Below are positions 8,980 through 18,014 of a stretch of 64,000 nucleotides of DNA, piece after piece. Source of the stretch: Brachionus manjavacas. Taxonomy: Eukaryota > Rotifera > Eurotatoria > Ploima > Brachionidae. Numbering within the stretch: position 1 is the stretch's first letter; each line of letters opens with the position of its first letter. The DNA is taken from the NCBI GenBank assembly GCA_019054805.1, contig JAHQIY010000021.1, forward strand, positions 1,128,501 to 1,192,500, in the 5' to 3' direction. The notes beneath the pieces are model-generated. The model ran no database searches, was not told the origin of the DNA, and saw only the letters and a program-made list of their open reading frames with translations. The position numbers were made by a program, and so were the translations under genes.

Positions 8980-9288
8980 GTGTTAGTAAGTTTTTTTAGG
9001 TATAAATACATTAAGTATTTACAAGTATTTTTAGTTTGTTTAATATTTTTTGCTTTGTGTTCTTGTGGATTACTTAAAGATAGTAAGGGGCAACAAATGG
9101 ATTATTCGCTTTGCTCTGTAGCTACTTATACTTTAATAATTGCTCCTTTGCAAATAGCTTCTACATATTTAGTATTAAATATTTTGTTTAACGCCTCATC
9201 TATTTTATTATTTTATTCGGCACTAGGGGTTGCTGTTTTAAGTGCTCCTTTTTTTGCAAATACGCAAAATATAAATTGCAATACATAA
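8980..9288 (+). CDS. Small predicted lipoprotein of unknown function
   Basis: I do not recognise a family. The 102-residue product starts at GTG after AAAGGTAA. It has a basic N-terminus, a hydrophobic stretch LQVFLVCLIFFALCSCG at residues 16-32 containing a lipobox-like LCSC, then a second hydrophobic segment near 50-95. This general layout resembles the gene at 9570-10316 and, loosely, the YceK/YidQ type of small lipoproteins. It lies between the PTS operon and the toxin-module array. Confidence 0.5.
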   Translation: MLVSFFRYKYIKYLQVFLVCLIFFALCSCGLLKDSKGQQMDYSLCSVATYTLIIAPLQIASTYLVLNILFNASSILLFYSALGVAVLSAPFFANTQNINCNT

Positions 9289-9295
9289 AAACACA

Positions 9296-9427
9296 GCAGT
9301 ATACGGTGCAATAGTACTAGACAAAAATGCGGCAAAAGAAGAAGATAAAAAAAACTCTAAAAACATACAAACACAGTGTATAATAAAAGAAGATACATTA
9401 AATAAAGGAGAGCAAAAATGTTTGTAG
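9296..9427 (+). pseudogene. Coding-like fragment without a start
   Basis: A 43-codon open frame, rich in Lys, Glu and Asp and ending with a stop, begins without a plausible start codon and is followed by another short frame. It reads like the C-terminal tail of a lost protein. The family cannot be told. Confidence 0.25.
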
Positions 9428-9498
9428 TATTAAATAAAACAGCGGTAATTAAAAACATAGATAGTTTTTATACTAAGCTTGTTGTTAAGGTTGTATAA
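9418..9498 (+). CDS. Possible 26-residue peptide
   Basis: A short frame (MFVVLNKTAVIKNIDS at its start, then a Val/Lys-rich end) is preceded by a strong Shine-Dalgarno, AAAGGAGAG, five bases before the ATG. It overlaps the end of the preceding fragment. It may be a real small peptide or the degraded head of a longer gene; there is no homology evidence. Confidence 0.25.
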   Translation: MFVVLNKTAVIKNIDSFYTKLVVKVV

Positions 9499-9569
9499 TA
9501 TAACTATACTAGCTAAGTAGCCATCTTAAGTGGTTGTTTAATAATTTTAATTAATATACAAAAGGTTTT

Positions 9570-10316
9570 TATGTTAAAAAATTAGTAACGTTAGTTTTAG
9601 TAGCTACATTATCTATTAATGCATCTTGCGGTACACTTACTGGATGGACAAGAGACGACCCATTTACAGGTGCGGTAATTATTGGAAATACAGCATTATT
9701 ATTTGTTGGACTTATTCCAGGTATAATAGGTTTTATTGTAGATGGCTACAATTGTAAACTTAATAGGCAAAATACACAACAACCTACAAGGCAAACTGTA
9801 GAAAAAGCTGTATCTACTAAATTAAACCATGAAGACCCTAATAAAAAATGGTTTTTTGATGTTGGTTCAAATACTTGTGACTGGTGTATAGCCTTCTTCG
9901 TTTTACCATTGGCTATGTTTCCAGATATTGGGGTTGGGTATTATTTAAATAATAAAATTGCAACTTCTGTAAATATAGGGCATAACTTGCATGGTTTTAG
10001 AAGTGAGCATAATTATAATTCATCCGTATATATAGAAAATAGGTGGTTATATAATTTTATTAATCGATATAAGCAACCTACAGCAACAAAATCTTATTAT
10101 TTTAAAGTATACTCTGGTATTGGTTTTGGTTTGCAACACGTAGAATATTCTTACGGATATGAATCTAAAGAATACAACACGCCATCAATAGCGTTTATAG
10201 TGGGCACCAAGCTAAGTAAAAGGTTTACTTTAGAATATATTTATAGATATAGCATTATAAAAAATACTTATAACAAAAAAAACTCGCAAAGTTATATACT
10301 AAAGTTTCGTTTTTAA
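9570..10316 (+). pseudogene. Lipoprotein with C-terminal barrel-like domain, frameshifted at codon 4
   Basis: The ATG at 9570 is followed after three codons by an in-frame TAG. One base to the side, a frame of about 245 codons stays open to 10316. The shift falls in a run of six A (about 9575-9580). In the long frame the start is a typical lipoprotein signal (Lys, hydrophobic stretch, INASC lipobox). It continues with a hydrophobic segment near 30-55, a second near 105-120, and from about residue 130 an aromatic, alternating pattern ending in Phe (LKFRF), as in outer-membrane beta-barrels. It may be an on/off contingency gene, a broken gene, or a homopolymer read error. The family is not recognised. 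Confidence 0.5.
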
Positions 10317-10350
10317 ATTAAGTTTTTTGTGTTGTAGTATACCAAGGTGA

Positions 10351-11829
10351 GCTAAAGTATTTAGCAACGTTAACGCCTTAAACCGCAATATACACAATAG
10401 TGTGGTGCAGGGCAGTGCGGTAACTACTGGTGCGTTAGATGTTAAATTAGATGCAGACACACAATCGTTAAACGTAATAGGCAATGCTAAAGTTACAGCA
10501 GAGTTTGTTAAAACGTTAGGTGTTACAGCAATAAATACGGGTTTTTTAACAGGAAACAAAGAAGGTGTGTTAAATAATATTATAAAAGGTGCCGCTATGG
10601 ATATGCTAACGGCCGAAGCCGCTAAAAAAGGAATAAACCCATCGCAAAACCCAAAAGAGTATCAAGAATTATTTGCAAAATATAATCTTTCAAAAGCGGA
10701 TATAATAATGTATAATAATAGTAAGCACACTAATAGTGAAGGTGAAGTGGCAGGATTTGCAACAAAGGATAAAAGCAAAGTGGCAATAAATTTAGGAAGT
10801 AAAGAGAGCGAAACCAGCAAAGGTTTTACAGATTTGTTATGGCACGAGCAAGGGCACATAGCAGACAACGTTAACGATGTTAACGACACAGAAGCTAGAG
10901 AAAACTATGCGGATAAGTTTGCATCAGCGGGTGGTTTTTCTACTACATTTAACGACTTTTTGTTTAGAGACAGCGAACATGCCTTTACCAACCAAACCAT
11001 AAGTACGTATAAGGCAGAAAACAAAGCACAGTTAAACACCAATAACGCCTTTGTTAACACCCTGCAACCCAACAATTTGGATTATAAAACCATATTATTT
11101 AAAGTGCCTACTCAAAACTCTATAATAAAAACCTTTGATTTTTTTAGTGATGTTGCACCTACTGGAGTAAGTATACCTGCTAAAGTTGGCTTGGGTATAT
11201 ATAATGCGAACCCAGAGTTAGCCTATACTTCTTTTGTTGCTGTTGAAAGTAATAGTTTAGAGGAAGCAAGGCAAAAGTTAATAGATGCAGGTATAAATGA
11301 CAGAGAGGCTGTAATTAATAAATATGTTGATAAAGCTACAGGTAAAGATGTATTTGTTACTCCTTCTTACGGATATTTTGCAGATAAAGGCTCTTCTATT
11401 CCATATAAGTTAGGTACTTTGGGGGGTAAATTGAACGTAAGTTTTGGAGTTAAAGATGATGATAAATTTTTATCTACTAAGCAATATAGAAAAAATATTT
11501 TAGAGAGCTACTACGCTGGTGATAAAACTTTACAAAACTACAAAGAAAAATACAATATAATTGATGATCTGGAGGTTTCTTCACAAGAAATTAGCGATAA
11601 TTATAAAAAAGATGTTGAAGTAATTAAGCAATTAAATAGTGTTAATAGTGCAACTATTCCGTATAGTAATTTAACAGTATTACCTAAAGCAAGCTACAAA
11701 GCTACTGTAAATTCTGTTACAGGATCTGCTTGCAGATTTGCGGGAGGTAGCAATTGTAGTAATTTAGGGTTAGGTAGTGAAATAAAAATTAAAGAAATTG
11801 AAGAAGAAGATGATGATAATAGTAAATAA
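10351..11829 (+). CDS. Orphan toxin module 1 (CdiA-like C-terminal fragment)
   Basis: The frame opens right after a TGA at 10348 with no ATG; the first possible start is GTG at 10402 without a clear ribosome site, and no secretion signal or adhesin region precedes it. Residues up to 11091 are the shared pre-toxin. It holds WHEQGHIADN (HExxH) followed by EARENYADKF, a zincin-like arrangement, and ends in LQPNNLDYKT. The unique 245-residue C-terminal domain (11092-11829) carries NSLEEARQKL, related to SDTLEEA in modules 3-5, and near the end the cysteine pair CRFAGGSNC. It probably becomes active only when recombined behind a full-length parent. Two membrane proteins follow as likely immunity proteins. 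Confidence 0.7.
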   Translation, partial: AKVFSNVNALNRNIHNSVVQGSAVTTGALDVKLDADTQSLNVIGNAKVTAEFVKTLGVTAINTGFLTGNKEGVLNNIIKGAAMDMLTAEAAKKGINPSQNPKEYQELFAKYNLSKADIIMYNNSKHTNSEGEVAGFATKDKSKVAINLGSKESETSKGFTDLLWHEQGHIADNVNDVNDTEARENYADKFASAGGFSTTFNDFLFRDSEHAFTNQTISTYKAENKAQLNTNNAFVNTLQPNNLDYKTILFKVPTQNSIIKTFDFFSDVAPTGVSIPAKVGLGIYNANPELAYTSFVAVESNSLEEARQKLIDAGINDREAVINKYVDKATGKDVFVTPSYGYFADKGSSIPYKLGTLGGKLNVSFGVKDDDKFLSTKQYRKNILESYYAGDKTLQNYKEKYNIIDDLEVSSQEISDNYKKDVEVIKQLNSVNSATIPYSNLTVLPKASYKATVNSVTGSACRFAGGSNCSNLGLGSEIKIKEIEEEDDDNSK

Positions 11830-11854
11830 AGCTGATATATAGGTATAAAAAACG

Positions 11855-12094
11855 ATGCGACATATTGTAATTATTGTAATTATTTCTATATTTATTGATT
11901 TTGTTTTATTTACTTCTTTTATTATTGGTAATTTATTAACTTTGTTTTTTAATGCAGTGATTTGTTTTTTATTATATAAGTTGATTTACATAAAAATATT
12001 TCCAGCGCAATCTAAGCAAGTTTTATATACTATGTTTTTTTTAATTCTTACTGCTCAAACTGTAGTTAATATAATGTATAATCTTTCTTTTTAA
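11855..12094 (+). CDS. Small membrane protein, probable immunity partner of module 1
   Basis: A 79-residue, almost entirely hydrophobic protein with about two membrane segments. It starts 25 bases after the module-1 stop with its own AGG ribosome site. Its stop overlaps the next start (TAATG), so the two are translationally coupled. Small proteins of the same design precede the large membrane protein in modules 3, 4 and 5. Immunity is inferred from position only. Confidence 0.6.
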   Translation: MRHIVIIVIISIFIDFVLFTSFIIGNLLTLFFNAVICFLLYKLIYIKIFPAQSKQVLYTMFFLILTAQTVVNIMYNLSF

Positions 12095-12936
12095 TGTGTA
12101 TGAAATATAATATTTATATATATACCTCTTTTTTGTTAACCCTTTTACTATTAATATTAGTAGCTTGGTTTTTCACTTTTTTTGCTAGTAGTTTTAAGTA
12201 TACATCTGGCTTTAATGTTTTTAGTTTTTCTTTTGGTTCACATTGTTTTATGTTTATATCTTTATTATCTCTTATATTAAAATTGCTTTTTATTAAAAAA
12301 TCTACTTATAATAACTTACATTACTTTAAACATTCACTATATTTTTTAATAATAATCGTTGCAACGTTGTTAAGTGTATTATATTTTTTAAATTATAAAC
12401 ACCACATATTATCGTTTATTTATTATTCTATGTTTTATTATGTACATTATGCAGATCACATTTTTTTTCAAAATAACAAATATTTAGTTTTATTAAATGT
12501 TTTATTATCTAGACTTGATTTAATTTTTATAGCGCAGTTAGGGTATGCTCAAGTTTTAGTAAGCTCATTAACTTTTAATGAATTACTAGAGATAATAATA
12601 AGTGCTTCAAAAGATACGTCTATTGTTATAGAAAAACTTGTTAGCGTTAAATCAATAGTCTTGCTTGTATTGTTTACAGGAGCATTCTATTGTATTTTAT
12701 TTTCTATATATTATGTGTTAATAAATAAATTACGTTATAATAAATTTTTGATTTTGTTTTTAAGTCTATTGATTTATTTTGGTATTTTTGATAAACTGCT
12801 TTACAGGGGGTTTGCTATTGCACCTAGTATATTGTTTCTAATTGTTGTTGTTTTTATATTTTTATTTGTTTTTTTCGTTCGCAGATTAACGGTTTTTATA
12901 TATTTCTTAATAAAAAATAAAAAATTAAAACAATAA
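12094..12936 (+). CDS. Polytopic membrane protein, probable immunity protein of module 1
   Basis: 280 residues with about seven hydrophobic segments and the basic tail KNKKLKQ. It overlaps the preceding gene by one base. It belongs to the same large-partner type as 17032-18003, 19881-20861 and 22968-23822, although it is the most divergent and lacks their VKLWLIFKFN motif. A membrane location for the immunity protein suggests the toxin acts at or enters through the cytoplasmic membrane (inference). Its end shares its DNA with the end of the module-3 counterpart. Confidence 0.6.
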   Translation: MCMKYNIYIYTSFLLTLLLLILVAWFFTFFASSFKYTSGFNVFSFSFGSHCFMFISLLSLILKLLFIKKSTYNNLHYFKHSLYFLIIIVATLLSVLYFLNYKHHILSFIYYSMFYYVHYADHIFFQNNKYLVLLNVLLSRLDLIFIAQLGYAQVLVSSLTFNELLEIIISASKDTSIVIEKLVSVKSIVLLVLFTGAFYCILFSIYYVLINKLRYNKFLILFLSLLIYFGIFDKLLYRGFAIAPSILFLIVVVFIFLFVFFVRRLTVFIYFLIKNKKLKQ

Positions 12937-12947
12937 GCACAGTAAAA

Positions 12948-14396
12948 GTGCAGGGCAGTGCGGTAACTACTGGTGCGTTAGATGTTAAATTAGATGCAGA
13001 CACACAATCGTTAAACGTAATAGGCAATGCTAAAGTTACAGCAGAGTTTGTTAAAACGTTAGGTGTTACAGCAATAAATACGGGTTTTTTAACAGGAAAC
13101 AAAGAAGGTGTGTTAAATAATATTATAAAAGGTGCCGCTATGGATATGCTAACGGCCGAAGCCGCTAAAAAAGGAATAAACCCATTGCAAAACCCAAAAG
13201 AGTATCAAGAATTATTTGCAAAATATAATCTTTCAAAAGCGGATATAATAGCGTATAATAATAGTAAGCACACTAACGATAAAGGGGACGTGGCAGGATT
13301 TGCAACAAAGGATAAAAGCAAAGTGGCAATAAATTTAGGAAGTAAAGAGAGCGAAACCAGCAAAGGTTTTACAGATGTGTTTTGGCACGAGCAAGGGCAC
13401 ATAGCAGACAACGTTAACGATGTTAACGACACAGAAGCTAGAGAAAACTATGCGGATAAGTTTGAGGCAGCGGGTGGTTTTTCTACTACATTTAACGACT
13501 TTTTGTTTAGAAGCGACGAAAATGCCTTTACAAACCAAACCATAAGCACGTATAAGGCAGAAAACAAAGCACAGTTAAACAGCAACAACGCCTTTGTTAA
13601 CACCCTGCAACCCAACAATTTGGATTATAAAACTTACGATAACGGCAATGGCTTTGATATTGTAAATGATAAAGTGCAAGAATCTTACGCTTATGTTGGA
13701 GACGATAACAAGGCAAGCTATGTATTAGATACACAAAGAAGTAAAGATTTACAAAGCGGCAAAATAGATGCCACACAAGGCAAAGAGTTAAATAATAATC
13801 CGTATAATCTTAACGAGGTATTAGCTGATAATTTAAGCATACAGCATATTAAAGATGGTGGTATGGACAATGATTATAGAAAATCAGTAAACTTAACTAT
13901 AGATGTTGCCACTGCAATGGTGCCTGTTGGTGGGCAGGTTATGTTAGGGGTTAAGGCGGGTAAAACTTTATTGGGTATGTCTGGTGTGGCTTCTGCCTCT
14001 AAGCAACTATTGCAAGCAGGTAAAATTGCTGTAAATGTTGGAACAATACCTGCTGTGGCGGCTAAGGGTATTGCAGATGTTACAAATAATAACCAGTACA
14101 ATGAGCCTTTAAATAACTTAAATACAGATTTTAGTGTAATAGATAAAGGTTTAGAGTTTGCAATTAATCCATCTGCTAAAACGGCAATTAGTATAGGTTT
14201 AGATTATAGTAAAAATATGGCTATAAATACTTTTAATGTGGTAGAAACTTTAAATAATGCAGTGCATTTACCTATTAGAACAAAAGAAGAAAACCACAAA
14301 AATACTGTAAACACAATAGAGCAAGCAGTACTGTTGCCAGATTTTGCTTCGGGGTATCCTGTTTGTAAGCCAAAAGATACAGTAATATGTAAATAA
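12948..14396 (+). CDS. Orphan toxin module 2
   Basis: The module opens at GTG-CAG directly behind the module-1 immunity gene, with no ribosome site or signal. The shared pre-toxin runs to 13634 with FWHEQGHIADN and the junction motif. The 253-residue unique domain has a hydrophilic first part (SYVLDTQRSKDLQSG). A Gly/Ala/Val-rich middle follows, with MVPVGGQVMLGVKAGKTLLG and two further amphipathic or hydrophobic helices. It ends in VCKPKDTVICK. The middle part recurs in module 8. Membrane insertion is plausible from the glycine-rich helices but not shown. The following 411-residue membrane protein is the likely immunity protein. Confidence 0.7.
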   Translation: MQGSAVTTGALDVKLDADTQSLNVIGNAKVTAEFVKTLGVTAINTGFLTGNKEGVLNNIIKGAAMDMLTAEAAKKGINPLQNPKEYQELFAKYNLSKADIIAYNNSKHTNDKGDVAGFATKDKSKVAINLGSKESETSKGFTDVFWHEQGHIADNVNDVNDTEARENYADKFEAAGGFSTTFNDFLFRSDENAFTNQTISTYKAENKAQLNSNNAFVNTLQPNNLDYKTYDNGNGFDIVNDKVQESYAYVGDDNKASYVLDTQRSKDLQSGKIDATQGKELNNNPYNLNEVLADNLSIQHIKDGGMDNDYRKSVNLTIDVATAMVPVGGQVMLGVKAGKTLLGMSGVASASKQLLQAGKIAVNVGTIPAVAAKGIADVTNNNQYNEPLNNLNTDFSVIDKGLEFAINPSAKTAISIGLDYSKNMAINTFNVVETLNNAVHLPIRTKEENHKNTVNTIEQAVLLPDFASGYPVCKPKDTVICK

Positions 14397-14412
14397 TTAA
14401 ATACAGGGTAAT

Positions 14413-15648
14413 ATGAATAAAGTATTTTTGTTTTTGCACGAAGTATTGCGTATTAATATAATGAAGTTATTTGCTTTAAGATACGAAGATTTACATAACG
14501 ATATAAACAGCGATATAACAAAGAATTCTTCTGGTTCTATAACTTATAGTAGCAAAGGTAAAAAACTTAATAAAAGCAAGCTAAATAAATTGTTTGGTTT
14601 AATAATAGACTGTTTTGTTGTAGTTTTGGCTATTAACCAAGCTATAAAAGGACTGCTTGATTATTTTAATATAAATACAGAAGATACTATTTTTACTATA
14701 AATATAATTTTAGGATTACTATTTGCTATACCTTGGTTTATACTGGGAAGCTATATTATAAAAACCAAGATAGATAATAATAGATTTTTTTATGTGTTGT
14801 TTTTGTTTATTCAGATAATTATATTTGCTCCAATTATTGCACTACATGTTTTAGGATTTCCTGCATTTGTTTTTATATTTATTTTTCTTCTTGTATGGAG
14901 TTTTTTTACTAATAAAAAATTTAATAAGGATAATAATTCTTATCTTGCTTCTTTTTATAATATAAATCTTGTTACAAAAGTTTTTATGGTTTTAATAATT
15001 TATTTTATATTATTTTTACCTTATTACCAGTTACCTATTCATATAGTGTGGCAAGGTATGTTTTTTGTTTTAGGTTTTTTTAATAATATTTCTAGTGTCT
15101 CTTTATTTTTACTATTAGAAATTTTTAAACCTTTGAACCTTGCTGTAATGATTTATTTTAGTATTATATTTAATACTTTTTGGTTATCTGTGTTTTTAAA
15201 CGTAATGATTGGAGCTTTTGTTAGGTATAATAAAAAAATTGATATATTTCTTCAGATAGTAATATTATATTCAATAGCTATACCTATTATTTTTGTAGTT
15301 TATCCGTGGAGCTTTGACTTAATACCTATAGAATCATTTTCGCCTACAGACTTTTATTCTGTTATTAAACCTTTTGCTTTTGTTTTAGTAATTTATATGT
15401 GGGTTCCTAACAAAAGCTTTATAATTAGGCATTTCTCTACAATAAGTTTGTTAAAGTTTTTAAAAATAATTTTGCTGTGGTATGCTGTTAGTTTTTTTGT
15501 TATAATATTATGTTTAGTAGCAGGGTATGCGTTAGATACATTTTTTATAGATACATCTAGCGATTTTTGGCAAAACAATATATTAATAAGTAACTTTAAG
15601 CATAAAATACAAACTTACACACTGCAAGATTGGCTATATAAGTTTTAA
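14413..15648 (+). CDS. Polytopic membrane protein, probable immunity protein of module 2
   Basis: 411 residues with an amphipathic N-terminus (MKLFALRYEDLHND) and about nine hydrophobic segments. It is a clear paralogue of 28445-29779. The segment around LPYYQLPIHIVWQGMF and the last 80 residues (NKSFIIRHFSTISLL onward) are almost identical in DNA, while the intervening parts have diverged, a mosaic pattern. AGGGTA precedes the ATG. The stop codon is in frame with the next toxin module, which begins at once. Confidence 0.62.
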   Translation: MNKVFLFLHEVLRINIMKLFALRYEDLHNDINSDITKNSSGSITYSSKGKKLNKSKLNKLFGLIIDCFVVVLAINQAIKGLLDYFNINTEDTIFTINIILGLLFAIPWFILGSYIIKTKIDNNRFFYVLFLFIQIIIFAPIIALHVLGFPAFVFIFIFLLVWSFFTNKKFNKDNNSYLASFYNINLVTKVFMVLIIYFILFLPYYQLPIHIVWQGMFFVLGFFNNISSVSLFLLLEIFKPLNLAVMIYFSIIFNTFWLSVFLNVMIGAFVRYNKKIDIFLQIVILYSIAIPIIFVVYPWSFDLIPIESFSPTDFYSVIKPFAFVLVIYMWVPNKSFIIRHFSTISLLKFLKIILLWYAVSFFVIILCLVAGYALDTFFIDTSSDFWQNNILISNFKHKIQTYTLQDWLYKF

Positions 15649-16701
15649 AACAATAAGCACACTAACGATAAAGGGGACGTGGCAGGATTTGCAACAAAGG
15701 ATAAAAGCAAAGTGGCAATAAATTTAGGAAGTAAAGAGAGCGAAACCAGCAAAGGTTTTACAGATTTGTTATGGCACGAGCAAGGGCACATAGCAGACAA
15801 CGTTAACGATATTAACGACACACAAGCTAGAGAAAACTACGCCGAAAAATTTGCGGCAGCGGGTGGATTTTCTACTACATTTAACGACTTTTTGTTTAGA
15901 GACAACGAACATGCCTTTACCAACCAAAGCATAAGCACGTATAAGGCAGAAAACAAAGCACAGTTAAACAGCAACAACGCCTTTGTTAGCACCCTGCAAC
16001 CCAACAATTTGGATTATAAAACGCATTTACACTTAGTTCAACAGAAAGAGTCGAAAGCTTTTGATAAAACTTTATTAGAAAGTTTGTATAGCTTTACTAC
16101 TGAAGCCACAGGAGAAGTAGGGAGTGTAGTTGATGTTATTAATGAAGCTGTAGGTTCTTTATCTGACGACGGTAAGGATTTGAAATATGTTGTTATTAGT
16201 GATTTACTGTCTAAAAAAGATTATAACGAATACAGTTATAGCATAGATAGTGATACTTTAGAAGAAGCTAAAAGTAAGGCATTAGAAGCTGGTTTAACAA
16301 ATTATTCTATAGATAAAGAGGGTAGTAAATTTGTTATTAAGGCTGTTGTATATGATGCAGGGGCTTTTAATACAAAAATTACAAATACTAAGCTTGATAG
16401 TCATTTACAAATAAATTTTAATACACAATTAAAAACATCGTTTAAAGATGTAATAGCTAACTTAGGTTATGGTAATAAAAATAGAGATAATGAGATAAAG
16501 AATTATTATAAAAACCCTATTAATAATAAAAATACAATAACTCTTTCTACATCTTATAACGACGACGTAGAGAATTTAAAAAGATTGCAAAATCATAATT
16601 TAGCAGAGCATAGATATAAAACATATAATAGTGAATCTTTAGCTGTAGATATGTGTAGAGACAATAAGGTTGACTGCACGCCTTTAATAGAAAGTAAATA
16701 A
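15649..16701 (+). CDS. Orphan toxin module 3
   Basis: The frame continues directly from the immunity gene stop at 15646-15648, entering the shared pre-toxin at SKHTND, so only its last third is present. It keeps LWHEQGHIADN, the Glu/Asp-rich EARENYAEKF variant (QARENYAEKF) and the junction motif. The unique 225-residue domain (from 16024) has a hydrophobic stretch GEVGSVVDVINEAVG, the module SIDSDTLEEAKSKALEAG, and the terminal pair CRDNKVDC. There is no start codon with a ribosome site. Two membrane proteins follow. Confidence 0.68.
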   Translation, partial: NNKHTNDKGDVAGFATKDKSKVAINLGSKESETSKGFTDLLWHEQGHIADNVNDINDTQARENYAEKFAAAGGFSTTFNDFLFRDNEHAFTNQSISTYKAENKAQLNSNNAFVSTLQPNNLDYKTHLHLVQQKESKAFDKTLLESLYSFTTEATGEVGSVVDVINEAVGSLSDDGKDLKYVVISDLLSKKDYNEYSYSIDSDTLEEAKSKALEAGLTNYSIDKEGSKFVIKAVVYDAGAFNTKITNTKLDSHLQINFNTQLKTSFKDVIANLGYGNKNRDNEIKNYYKNPINNKNTITLSTSYNDDVENLKRLQNHNLAEHRYKTYNSESLAVDMCRDNKVDCTPLIESK

Positions 16702-16743
16702 TAGATATTAATTATGCGACAAATATTAAATTATAGGTACAAA

Positions 16744-17013
16744 ATGAATATATTTAAAAAAATAATAGTTTTAGCTATATTGTTTTTTATTATAGATTTT
16801 ATTTATGAAAAAACTTTAAACTATGGCGTACAAAATTTTTATATGCCTTATATATTAAACATTACTATAATCGCTTTGTTTTTATTAGCTATATATAGGT
16901 TTATCTTTTTAAAGTTTTTTTATATGTATAAAAATTATGCAAAATATAGTTTAATATTTATGTTTGTTTTATATTTGCAGTTTCAAAACCATATAACCAC
17001 AATATTTTTTTAA
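16744..17013 (+). CDS. Small membrane protein, probable immunity partner of module 3
   Basis: From the preferred ATG (after TAGGTAC) the product has 89 residues; an upstream ATG at 16714 would add ten. It starts MNIFKKIIVLAILFFIIDF and has two to three membrane segments and the motif RFIFLKFFYMYKNYAKYSL, which recurs as LRIFFYEYKTKIKYSL and KFFYEYKSTIKYAL in the counterparts of modules 4 and 5. This defines a family of small partners. Confidence 0.62.
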   Translation: MNIFKKIIVLAILFFIIDFIYEKTLNYGVQNFYMPYILNITIIALFLLAIYRFIFLKFFYMYKNYAKYSLIFMFVLYLQFQNHITTIFF

Positions 17014-17031
17014 TAAATAATTAGCCGAGCA

Positions 17032-18003
17032 ATGTTATCTTTAGATAAATTTAAATTTATTAGTTTTGTTTTTAGCTTATTAGTAACTCTTGTTTTAGTA
17101 TTATTAATACATTATTTATCGGACTTTATAATAGCCAAAATATGGGAGTATATATATTATATTTTACATAATAAAAAAATTAATTATGTAAACGACTACT
17201 ATCTTTTATTTAACATTAACAGTATAGCTTTAAAATATATAGAAAAATACTTTACAATACTTACTAATGTTTTTATATTGGCTTGTATTATTACAGTAAA
17301 GTTATGGTTAATTTTTAAATTTAACAATAAGTATTGGGATTTAAGCAAAAATTATATATATGCTTATTGCGTTGTGTTTTGTTTAATTATATTTGCATCT
17401 ATGTTTTCTTTTAGCGGAAGACTATACCAAGAATTTGATGACCTAGCTTTATATATACTTACTTATAAAGATAACTTAACCCCTTTGCTTTATTTGTTTA
17501 ATCTAAGCCTAGATAATTTAAACAATAGTACTGTTTTTACTATTGTTTATTGTTTTAAAATATTTACACCTATTGCTAGCACAATTGTATACTTTATTTT
17601 AAATAAGTTTGCTACTATATTTGGTATATCTATTAACATACAAATTGCAAAAAGTTTGCTAATGTTAGTGGCTTTTACAGTAAAACTAATTTTTACATCA
17701 TTAATATGGCTGTTGCTTTATTTTATGGTAAAGCCTTACTTTAAGCTACACAATATCTCTAAAATTGCTAAGTTTATTGCTATCTTTGTGTTTTGTATTA
17801 TTGTATTAAAGCAATATCCACTTACAGATTTTCCTTATATAAATAATTATTTAAGCGAACTACTATATTTAGCTATATATTATTACCCATTTACCACGTT
17901 TATAATATTAAGCTTTATAATATTAAATACAATATATATATTATTATATTTATATAGGTTTATAATTGGTGTTATAATAAAAAATAAAAAATTAAAACAA
18001 TAA
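17032..18003 (+). CDS. Polytopic membrane protein, probable immunity protein of module 3
   Basis: 323 residues, about seven membrane segments. TVKLWLIFKFNNKYW near residue 85 and PFTTFIILSFIILNTIYI near the end are shared with the large partners of modules 4 and 5. Its 3' end (KNKKLKQ and the following 30 bases) is nearly the same as that of module 1's large protein. It lies 18 bases after the small partner and directly before module 4. Confidence 0.62.
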   Translation: MLSLDKFKFISFVFSLLVTLVLVLLIHYLSDFIIAKIWEYIYYILHNKKINYVNDYYLLFNINSIALKYIEKYFTILTNVFILACIITVKLWLIFKFNNKYWDLSKNYIYAYCVVFCLIIFASMFSFSGRLYQEFDDLALYILTYKDNLTPLLYLFNLSLDNLNNSTVFTIVYCFKIFTPIASTIVYFILNKFATIFGISINIQIAKSLLMLVAFTVKLIFTSLIWLLLYFMVKPYFKLHNISKIAKFIAIFVFCIIVLKQYPLTDFPYINNYLSELLYLAIYYYPFTTFIILSFIILNTIYILLYLYRFIIGVIIKNKKLKQ

Positions 18004-18014
18004 GCACAGCAAAG

